64,000 bases of DNA from Platerodrilus igneus (taxonomy: Eukaryota; Arthropoda; Insecta; Coleoptera; Lycidae). Location of the stretch: NCBI GenBank assembly GCA_036346225.1, contig JARFIW010000881.1:1155001-1219000 (forward strand). The letters are read 5' to 3'. The stretch's first letter is position 1. Each line of letters opens with the position of its first letter. The notes under the pieces are model-generated. The model saw only the letters and a program-made list of their open reading frames with translations, had not been told where the DNA came from and searched no databases. The translations under genes and the position numbers were made by a program. This document shows positions 55,868-64,000 of this stretch, in pieces.

Positions 55868-56080
55868 CGGCTGCTGATTTTTTTCTACAGGGTTACTTAA
55901 AAGTAAGGTTAACAATTTACCACCCATACAAAATATTTTATAGCAAAGAATCACTGACGAAATCAACGCAATTCGAAAAGGAATGCTCCCGCATGTAATT
56001 GAAAATTATATTTCAAGTTTTGATGATCGTGAAGAAGAGTATTGTGTAAATTTGCAAATGGTTATTTGTTATAAGTAAGC
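55868..56080 (+). pseudogene. mariner-like transposase, C-terminal part
   Basis: Directly after the LTR: FFLQGYLK, then NNLPPIQNIL, a stop, and QRITDEINAIRKGMLPHVIENY, the usual end of insect mariner-like transposases (EINAIRxxMLxxVxENF). It completes the gene begun at 45590. However, its first residues overlap, rather than directly continue, the left part (FLKSLF there, YLK here), so the junction is not a simple insertion. Confidence 0.75.
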
Positions 56081-57640
56081 AGTCAAAAACGTGCTTTTTA
56101 ATTTAAGACTAATTAAAACGAGTTAAAACTCTTTCTTCTCTTTAACTTTAAAGAATCAAGAACGAAAAATATTCTACGATACCTTTACAAAATATCACAG
56201 AATAAATTTTATATTAATTACAAAATTCCGTTAAAATTAATATGTAATTTTATAGTTAATAATAGTATCTATTTAATTGGAAAACTAAAAGCCACCGCCA
56301 GTATAATTTCGCCTACAAAGGGATCAATTCAGCATAAAGAAAAAAACGGTTAGAGGTTCAATGACGACTGATTGATGTATGTTACTTCTAGCAGTAGATA
56401 CTTCCCAATTATTGATGCATATTAGAATGTGGAATTGGTTTTGAACAATAGACATTATAGCAAAATTTTGCTTCATCTTAAATAGTACTGCGTACAATTT
56501 ACCTTAGGTAAATAACGTGAATAAATCCGATATACGTTATACACGAGGAATCCCTCTAACCAAGTATTTGTATTGAAATATAAACGCAAACGGGGGTGTT
56601 TCTTTGCCGCCCACTGTTTGCAGATAATATTTGTTTACTTGTGTGCCTCAAATACTGTGTATAGGCACACAATAGTGTGTACATATATCCAAAATCGACA
56701 GAGATCAATGGATTGCTAATACAAACACAATAAGCATTCGCTCAGTTTGAGGGATATTTCCGAAGCTTATTCTTTGTCGTTGCCTAACGCTTTAGATTTA
56801 TATTCAAAACTCGATAATACAACTTGCTGAAATAACAACATAGAATTGAATTAATACTTTTTTGCTGAATATTTTTTGAAGTTTCGTATGCTAAAGACAT
56901 TTTACGGTATACGACAACCAATTTTATATTTTTACACTGTTTTCTGAAGTGAAGTTCATCACAGTAACAAAAGTATTCTTTCGTATTTTTACTCTTACAA
57001 CGTATCCTTGAACTTGTATCAGCACAAAGCATAATTATTCCATAGCTTTCACACGTTCACGCTTGTTATTTTTCTAGAAGGCGTGTGAAACAAGCTGTGA
57101 ACAATGGCCATTACATATTATTTAATTAAAAATGAGCCTTTGAAGAAACTTTCATTAAAGTGACAGCAAAGCTATTCGTTTGCTTTACGTGGCTTTAAGA
57201 AGTAGCAAGCATTGTTACAACGATATCTATAATGATGAAGCGTAGGAGGAAGCTTACGATTTCTTTTGAATATACTAATTAAAATACAAAGGCTTACTCT
57301 GAAGCGTGGCATTCATGCAACACTCTTTTAGAACATTATTAATAATAAGAAGTCCATGCGATTCGAATATCACATTTTCAGTAACTTCATGTTACGATGG
57401 CGGTCCTAGTCTTTGTATAACTCTTGGTGGGGTATTGTGCGCGAGGCTTTGAACTAAGGCATTTTATTCAGTTGCTACTCTTCCATTTCTATTAACTAAA
57501 TATACTTTTTATAAATATTTATGATAAAACATAGGGAACATTTCAATGTAAGAGATTTAAGATCAGGCTGACCAAACACAAATTACACAACAAGACTTCT
57601 TGGGCCTCTACTGCACTCGAAAAGTAATTCTATGGTGTCT
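56081..57640. other. No recognised gene
   Basis: AT-rich DNA without family features. The frame 56784-57032 (minus) has nothing identifiable. Confidence 0.55.
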
Positions 57641-57642
57641 AT

Positions 57643-57772
57643 CTGCTTCGCCGACGGGCAATTCGCCGTCGTGCGACTAGCCGCCGTGCAATTGGCCGCC
57701 GTGCTGTTCGCCGTCGTGCGATTCGTCGACACTATCCAACTTGCCGTCGTGCGATTCGCCAAGCTTCTTTTA
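57643..57772. repeat. GC-rich minisatellite, unit about 18 bp
   Basis: Seven or so imperfect copies of TTCGCCGTCGTGCGATTC, with variants TAGCCGCCGTGCAATT and others. Confidence 0.9.
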
Positions 57773-57814
57773 TGCTAAAATGTACGCATTTTGCAATTTA
57801 ACTACGTGAAGTAT

Positions 57815-58148
57815 CAAAATTCAAAGGCCTAGATGTCATATCTGAAATTATTTTTAATTTAGGATCACTCCTTCAACCCCTAAAATTAAAACCCAACCCC
57901 AAAAATGACTTATGCATGTGTGGTGGCAATTCTCAAAATTCAACAGCCTAAATTTCATTTCTGGAATAATTTTTTATTTAGGATCACCCATTCAACCCTT
58001 AAAACTAAAACCCACCCTCTAAAATGACTTATGCACGTGAGGTGGCAATTCTTACAATTCAAAAGCTAAATTTCATTTTAGGAAAATTTTTTATTTAGAA
58101 TCACCCCTTTAACCCGAAAATTAAAAACGCATCCCCAAATATGACAAG
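57815..58148. repeat. Tandem repeat, about 120 bp x 3
   Basis: Each unit runs from AAAATTCAAnGCCTAnAT through TTTATTTAGGATCAC, CAACCC(C/T)TAAA, AAACCCA and ATGACTTATGCA(T/C)GTG to GGTGGCAATTCT. The third copy is the most diverged. It is adjacent to the Mutator-like fragment and may be part of its terminal region. Confidence 0.85.
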
Positions 58149-58289
58149 ACAAATTGTCGAGCTATACAAATCTAGCTGTCTAGTTAGCGGTCGAAGCGTT
58201 TTGTGTTATTAGAAATTAAAAAGTAATCGAGACCTTTTGTTTGATATACGTATTTTATTTTAACAATATGTAAAATATCTTAACAAAGT

Positions 58290-58880
58290 GAATGTCAGCT
58301 AACATATAAACCCTTTAGAATATTATTTTTAATCTTCAATTGCTTTGAAGTTGTACGAGGTGTCCTGCGGCATCTAGAAATTCTAAACTACTAATTTCCC
58401 CATTATCCAACAAATTTGTTAAGCGTTCTAAACGACTATTCACATGGACATATTTCCTTTTCGCAATCATTGGATTGAATACGGCACCCTCGTGCATCAC
58501 TTTTAGTTCAAATTTGGACTACTCTTTTTTTAGAGCAGCAACTCGTAGATGTTTGGATAGGCTTTTCCTATGGATTTTTTGAAGCCACTATGCCATCCTT
58601 CAAGGTGATTGATGGTTCTGGTGGTAAAATTTCTATGGTGATTTCACATTTCGGGCATAAACATTGCGCCCTCACCACCAACCCATGTAGTAACTACATA
58701 ATTTAAAAATTCTTGAATTCTTGGGACAAGAGGTGGCACATTTGTTATCACATCTATCCAGCTATCGTCAAGAAGGTGTAAGGGTAAAAATGGAAGCGCT
58801 GAAATTATTCGAACTAAGAATTTGAAATCTTCGTTGCTGTTGTACTACTCTGTTAAGCCTCCTTTTTGCATTTTCCTGTA
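58290..58880 (-). pseudogene. Mutator-like (MULE) transposase, C-terminal part
   Basis: Minus strand, no long open frame but clear homology: NEDFKFLVRIISALPFLPL near 58830-58775, SWIDVITNVPPLVP, then FLNYVVTTWVGGEGAMFMPE (58715-58655). A stop follows, then NHHRNFTTRTINHLEGWHSG (58644-58585) and FKKSIGKAYPNIYELL. TW(V/I), R-T-N-HLEGWH and HPN(I/L)Y are the usual landmarks of the MULE C-terminus found widely in insects. The DDE core is not seen, so the copy is truncated and dead. Confidence 0.75.
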
Positions 58881-58899
58881 AATACACTGACCAACCCAA

Positions 58900-59905
58900 A
58901 AAACGCATTCCATGCGAACGCAAATTGATCATTTTAAGATAAATACAAAACCATTTATTTTCACTTATTAATTATTAATACATTTGTGAAAAAATGCTTT
59001 TATTTGCTCTATATAGCATAGCATGGTATTAGCTGTACGCATTTAGCATAGAAACTACAACCAACGTTTATTTAAAAACCTTAATTTTAATATTAATTTT
59101 GTGTACTGAAAAACGTTTTGCCATAAAAGCAAATATTTCTAAAAAAAGCAATTAAAGTTTAAATTAATTGCCTTGTGGATTGCAGAAATTTATTTTAAAA
59201 AAGAATTTTCTAGAATATTAGTTATAAGTATTTAGAAACGTAAATATCTAATTAATAAATAAAGCATTTGTTCCAAGAAGCGGCCGGAACACTAAAAACC
59301 CAGAAAATGTAATAGAAATTGATAAGAAATATTTATGATCTTTGCATTCACTGTTGGAGAGAAGCGATACGCCACAATCATTGTATATGTGTTACAGTAG
59401 GACAAACCGTGCACGTCAATAATAACTGAAACAAGATTATAAGGTAATAAACGCCGCGATTTTAGACGCTAATGAGTTTTTCTGAGACATCTTGCATCAT
59501 AATGTTCCATACTATTCTACAACCTTTGGGATATACATAATTTTAATATAGATGGAGGCGTTTACTAAAAACAGGGAATCATTCAATTGTGAAATTCGAT
59601 CGCGAAATGTTATTTTGATTTAAGTCGCGAGCTGTTGCTTTGCAAAGATAATGTAGTAAGCATTCTGTAACTTAATAATTACATTGCTACAATGAATATT
59701 TAAATGCAAATTACATAACAAATGGGTTTATTAATTACAATAAAGAGGTAAAATTTTTCCATATAACCCTATTTTTAAAATTTCATTAAATAATCGATAA
59801 AAAAATTTAGCCAAAAATGTACTTTGGTAATTGCTGTTTGAAATGAGAATTTTGAATATGGAAAATCTTGTAAGGTGATGTGACGTCATTTTAAAATAAA
59901 AAGAT
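58900..59905 (+). repeat. LTR fragment related to the solo LTR at 36.67 kb
   Basis: Aligns with 36930-37960. Landmarks: CTAGAATAT(A/T), TTTGCATTCACTGTTGGAGA(A/G)AAGC, CTTGCATCATAAT(C/G)TTCCATACTATTCTA, GTCGCGAGCTGTTGCTTTGC and GGTAATTGCTGTTTGAAAT. It breaks off at about 59905, where LTR homology is replaced by protease-coding sequence. Confidence 0.85.
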
Positions 59906-59929
59906 ATTAGAAAAGATAATTTAGTATCG

Positions 59930-60396
59930 CCGAATAATAATAAGTTTGCAGTTATCAGGAGTATCATAATTTTGAAGGTTAAGTTGGGAAAGATGAAGGT
60001 GAGCAAAAGTTTTTGATAGTGTCAGGATTAAGAGTAGATGACATACTGGGAATAGATTTTATAAGTAAGGTGAAGGGTATAATAGGTACTAGGGATAAAG
60101 TGATGATTATGGGAGATAAGAGGGTTAAATGGGACGAAGAAGTCCATATAGAAGTACAAAAAGATTGTATGAATTTGAATCAATTTGAGAAGGATATGGA
60201 AAGTCAAGGAAATAGAAGTTTAAGTATTAAGTGCCCTAGTGAAGCTAGAAGAGATGTTGTATCGTTTTTAGAGAAGAACTCAGAATTATTTGAAACTGTA
60301 GAAGATGATATTGAAGGGATGGAAATAATAGATAAAACTGATGAAAATAGTATAACTGCAGGTGGTGAAAAGGAGATAAAGAAACTTTTTTCTTAA
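59930..60396 (+). pseudogene. Protease/linker fragment of an Osvaldo-like element
   Basis: Homologous to 32653-33066. The open frame from 60013 reads GLRVDDILGIDFISK, HIEVQKDCMNLNQFEKDME and SIKCPSEARRDVVSFLEKNSELFE, against GLKIDVIFGMNM, IEIEDDCVNINQF and NIKCPDDLRNRVNILLNKHSELI there. Upstream of 60013 the frame continues back to about 59930 past a stop. The DTGA active site itself is missing. The C-terminal part leads to a stop at 60394, before RT. Joined directly to LTR sequence on its left, so gag and the protease start have been deleted. Confidence 0.85.
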
Positions 60397-60510
60397 AAAT
60401 AAAATGAATAATGATGAAAAAATATTAAATAATGATGAAATTATTTAGAAAGTAGAACATAATAATTCGTGTGGGATAATTGCGATTAAAGTTCTAAATT
60501 ACTAGAACAG
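60397..60510. other. Short unassigned AT-rich spacer
   Basis: No features. Confidence 0.5.
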
Positions 60511-60874
60511 GTGAAATGGCTTGCGTGTTCCAATGAGCTAAAGAGCCAAACTACAGGTCCAACCAAAGTAATAGGGTCGTTGGTGAGGAACCAGACTAAG
60601 ACAGGTCCCCAAAAGAGGGCAACGGTTTTTTCGGTACTTAGATTGGCAGAGACCATAGGGGTCGGTATGACAGTCTAAGACACACTACCGCGATGTGGAA
60701 GGCAACGGGAAACCACCACATTATCTCCCAAGTACACAGCGTACTTAAATTGTAACAAACATGATGGCAAGATTCCGGAGTTAAAATGGTCCCCCATTCG
60801 GATCCCCGGGAGGGGACTACTTCGGAGGATGCGATCGGATAGTTATAAATAAGAGTCGGGTACATTCTGCAAGT

Positions 60875-61640
60875 CGGAGCGTGGAATGTTAGAAGTATGA
60901 AGCAAGTAGGAACGCTAGAGAACCTAAAAATCGTAATGAATAGGATCAGCGAAGTTCGGTGACCAGAGGCGGGAGATTTTTGGAGTGGAGACCTCAGGGT
61001 AATTCATACAGGAGCAGAGGAAGGAAATTTGGGTGTGGGGATAGTTATGCGAAAAAGATAGGATACTGTGTAGAAAATTACTTACAAAAGAACGAACGTG
61101 CACTCATGGTTAGATTAGAATCTAAACCGGTAAACACAGTAATAATACAAGTACACATGCCCACCTCTAGCTACATTGACTAAGAGGTAGAAGCCATCTA
61201 CAAAGATATCGAAGACATATTAAGACACGTAAAAGAATATAAAAATTTAATAATTACGGGGGATTTTAATGCCGTGGTAGGTGAGGGTAGGGAAGGAGCG
61301 GTAGTAGGTGTATTTGGTTTAGGCACGAGAAACGACCGGGGAAATAGGCTGGTAGAATTTTGCGACAAGAACAATTTAATCATCACAAACACATTATTTC
61401 AACATCATGCTAGACGACGATATACGTGGAAGATGCCAGGAGATATAGAAAGATATCAAATAGATTACATTCTTGTTAGACAACGGTTTAGGAATCAAGT
61501 AAAAGACTGTAGAAGCTACCCCGAAGCAGATATAGATACTGACCACAACATCGTAATTATGAAGGCCGCACTTAAATTTAAGAATGTGAAAAAAAGAAAC
61601 GGAAAAAGGCACTGACTTAGAGAAACTAAAAGATAAAGAT
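60875..61640 (+). pseudogene. LINE apurinic endonuclease domain
   Basis: VGAWNVRSMKQVGTLENL near 60885-60935 is the exonuclease-III-like start. After a TGA (60960) come VEAIYKDIEDILRHVKEY, IITGDFNAVVGEG (61250-61290, metal-binding Asp/Asn), NDRGNRLVEFC, YTWKMPGD, QIDYILVRQRF and TDHNIV (61538-61555, catalytic Asp-His). Stops and frameshifts occur at about 60960, 61060 and 61182. The last 113 codons (61274-61615) are open. Confidence 0.85.
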
Positions 61641-63563
61641 ATTCAAGAAAGATTAGAAAAAAAGTCAAATGAATTGCTCAAAGATATCGGGAAAATATCT
61701 GATACTAAAGAAGTAGAAATAGAATGGAACAACATTAAATCCAGCCTAAACATGGCGGCCAGAGATATTCTAGGGTATACACAAAAAAAGAAGAAACCAT
61801 GGATAACAAAGGATATCCTGAATTTAATAGAAGGAAGACGAAAATATAAAAATAAATCAGACGAAACCGGAAAACAAAAATACAAAGCTATAAAATGAGA
61901 AATTATTCGAATATGCAGGAGCTAAAGAACAATGGATAGATGAAAAGTGCAGAGGTACAAACGAAGATGGAAATAAGAAAGACAGACGAAGCATACAAAT
62001 TAATTAGAATGAATTTTAGGGATATAAAACCGTATAGCAAAAATATAAGGGACGAACAAGGAAACGTCTTTATAGAAAACGTAGAGAAAGTGGATAGATG
62101 GCAAGAATATATAGGGAATTTATATGCAGCAGAAGAACTAACTGCATTAGGACAGGAATCAGACATTGAAAATGATGCCTTGAGATATCCTATACTTAGA
62201 GATGAGTTTGAATTAGCATTAAAGATTCTGAAAAATGGTAAGGCGCCGGGTACAGATAAGGTGCAAGCAGAAACTCTAAAAGCCGCTGGACAGCAGTAAC
62301 AGAACGTCTCTTCCAATTTGTAAGCTATATGTATGAGACAGGCGAGATACTTAAAGATTTCAAACGTATCATCATAGTAACTATACCAAAAAAGAAAGGC
62401 GCGGATAGATGTGAAAATTTTCGAACATTAAGTTTGACAGCACACGTGTCAAAAATATTAACTAGAATTGTGCAAAGACGAATGAAAGAACGGGCGGAAG
62501 AAATACTAGAAGAAGACCAATTTGGGTTTAGGCGAAACAGGGGAACACGGGAGACTATTTTAGCTCTTAGAGTGATAATGGAGAAAACAATAGAAAAAGG
62601 GGAAAGCGTGTATATAGGGTTTGTAGATCTGGAAAAAGTATTCGACAATGTAAAATGGAAAAAAATGTTTGAAATACTCAAAAAGATTGGAAGAGGTATA
62701 GGGAGAGACTAATAGTACATAGCTTATACAAAGAGCAAACAACAGTAATAGAATTAGAGCAGGAACGTAGAGAAGTAAACATTAGGAAAGGGGTGAGACA
62801 GGGATGTGCCTTATCCCCATTGATTTTCAACTTGTACATAGAAGAGGCAATGAATACTGTCAAATGCAGAAAGACATTTGGAATTACTATGCAGGGACAA
62901 AAAATTGATATGCTTAGATTTGCAGATGATATATCGGTATTAGCGTCTAGCAAGGAAGAGTTAGAAGCTGCTCTTAATGAAATGGAAACAGTTCTAACAG
63001 AGAGATACGGTATAAAAATTAACAAAGCTAAAATTAAAGTTCTAGAATGCAAAGGTGGGGAAAATAAATCAAAAATAAGAATACAAGTATGTAACACGAA
63101 CTTAAAAGAGGCTAAGGATTTCTGCTACCTAGGAAGTCAAATTACGCAAGATGGGAAAAGCACAAAAGTTATAAAACAAAGATTAGCACAAAGTCGTGCT
63201 ACATTTAACAAGAAAAAGCAACTACTGTGCTCAGAGACCACAAACACAGAAACAAGGAAAAGATTGCTTAAAGCATATGTGTGGAGCACAGCACTGTACG
63301 GCTGTGAAGCCTGGACAGTAGGTGAAGCGGACAAGGAAAAGGTAGAAGCCTTAGAAATGTGGTGCTACAGACGTATGTTGAAGATAGCATGGACAGACAA
63401 AGTTAAGAACGAAGAGGTACTAAAAATGGTAGGGGAAGAAAGAAATATGTGTAAAACTGTAAAAAATAGGAGAGATAGGATGATAGGCCACATACTACGG
63501 CATGAGGAAATAGTGCGGAATATATTAGAAGCAGAGATAGGAAAAAAGAGAAGAAGAGGTTAG
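61641..63563 (+). pseudogene. LINE reverse transcriptase and C-terminal tail
   Basis: Reads in several frames. First the thumb-preceding helices (NGKAPGTDKVQAETLK near 62235-62280), then ENFRTLSLTAHVSKILTRIV and EDQFGFRRNRGTRETI. YIGFVDLEKVFDNV follows, where the expected AFD reads VFD. From 62793 comes a 256-codon frame: RQGCALSPLIFNLYIEEAM, MLRFADDISVLASS (active site FADD at 62919-62930), GIKINKAKIKVL, FCYLGSQIT, LYGCEAWTV and RMIGHILRHEE. It ends KKRRRG at 63561. Frame breaks near 61897, 62300 and 62712 make it inactive. Confidence 0.87.
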
Positions 63564-63700
63564 ACTACTGCAGACAGATAGTAAAAGATGTAGGCTGTAG
63601 GGGTTTCAGAGAAATGTGTAGGCTAGCCCAGAATAGAAATCAATGGAGGTACGTATCCAACCAATCCTAAGAGGATAAACTAATGACGAAAAAATAACTG

Positions 63701-63885
63701 TGCTTAAACATGACGATTATTATAAGTAACTACAAGAATTGGTTGGGCAATATTCTCGAATAATGTTAAGTGTATGAAAGGATTTACTGGAAAACCATTA
63801 CTTCGGCAAATGTCTAAGTGTCGGGGGTACTTGGTAGCCACAGGTTGCTTAACCCCCTTCACTGAATCTCCGTGAAATAGGGCAT
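63701..63885. other. Spacer between LINE copies
   Basis: AT-rich, with a short GC patch (GTGTCGGGGGTACTTGG, then TTAACCCCCTTC). No gene. Confidence 0.5.
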
Positions 63886-64000
63886 AATATTAGAAAACAA
63901 TAGAAGGGGAACGAGCTGTATACACTTGCTGTGTTAGAATTTCAGGAAACTATGTAGGCTAACTCATAATATAAATAAGTACAGGTACGTGTCCAACCAG
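63886..64000 (+). pseudogene. Second LINE 3' end fragment, cut by window edge
   Basis: TTAGAATTTCAGGAAACTATGTAGGCTAACTCATAATATAAA and TACGTGTCCAACCAG match 63600-63665 of the LINE. A 5'-truncated copy in the same orientation. Confidence 0.7.

Larger units (their letters stand above)
60511..63700 (+). mobile_element. APE-type non-LTR retrotransposon (LINE), decayed
   Basis: 5' UTR 60511-60880 (with GGCAACGGGAAACCACCACATT), then ORF2 with endonuclease, RT and C-terminal tail, ending with the block TGTGTAGGCTAGCCCAGAAT and GTATCCAACCAATCC near 63615-63670. The order and the CNARDEVELOP-like annotation wording of its relatives place it near RTE/Proto2-type LINEs; the clade is uncertain. 3' copies exist at 11100-11452 and 63890-64000. 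Confidence 0.85.

Noticed and set aside
59731..60006. 91-codon minus-strand frame
   Set aside because: It overlaps the junction of the LTR fragment and the plus-strand protease fragment and has no features of its own.

Overview
This window reads as an arthropod, almost certainly insect, nuclear genome. It is AT-rich and packed with decayed transposable elements, and I could not confidently identify any single-copy host gene. The insect assignment rests on an errantivirus-type element with an env gene, LTRs opening AGTTA and a gypsy-like body plan. It is supported by Penelope-like, Polinton, mariner-like, pogo/Tigger and Mutator-like fragments and by 57-nt-scale introns. I cannot name the species. 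Almost all coding sequence is transposon-derived and most of it is broken by stops and frameshifts.

Layout. 1-2.5 kb: a decayed Ty3/gypsy pol on the minus strand. 2.5-3.45 kb: the 3' part of a Penelope-like element (GIY-YIG nuclease) with two hammerhead-like motifs. 3.47-8.07 kb: a very long imperfect inverted repeat bracketed by (AT)n, with a tRNA-like sequence at its centre. 8.1-13.5 kb: almost featureless apart from one LINE 3' fragment. 13.6-14.8 kb: a pogo/Tigger-like transposase pseudogene. 14.8-16.1 kb: a satellite-like array with a distant copy at 27.8 kb. 17.1-26.0 kb: a nearly complete Ty3/gypsy element with 1.66-kb LTRs, a 4-bp target duplication, gag and a long intact pol frame. 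28.9-35.8 kb: a second, Osvaldo-like LTR element that has lost RNase H and integrase and has a damaged reverse transcriptase. 35.8-36.6 kb: a second Penelope-like fragment. 36.67-38.49 kb: a probable solo LTR.

38.7-41 kb: a hairpin and tandem repeats with two small unrecognised genes, a candidate DNA transposon. 41.9-44.3 kb: a Polinton/Maverick virion module on the minus strand (adenain-like protease, minor capsid, small basic protein, major capsid). 45.6-56.1 kb: a mariner-like transposase pseudogene interrupted by an errantivirus-like element (46.35-55.87 kb, minus). That element has itself lost RT/RNase H and carries a 5'-truncated LINE in its protease and an unidentified 1.9-kb insert in env. 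57.6-58.9 kb: a GC-rich minisatellite, 120-bp tandem repeats and a Mutator-like transposase fragment. 58.9-60.4 kb: an LTR fragment fused to a protease fragment of the second LTR family. 60.5-63.7 kb: a decayed APE-type LINE, followed by another copy of its 3' end at the window edge.

The window behaves as a nested mobile-element landscape. A recurring theme is that several unrelated elements lie directly against (AT)n microsatellites, which suggests that such tracts are either repeated landing sites or the residue of insertions.
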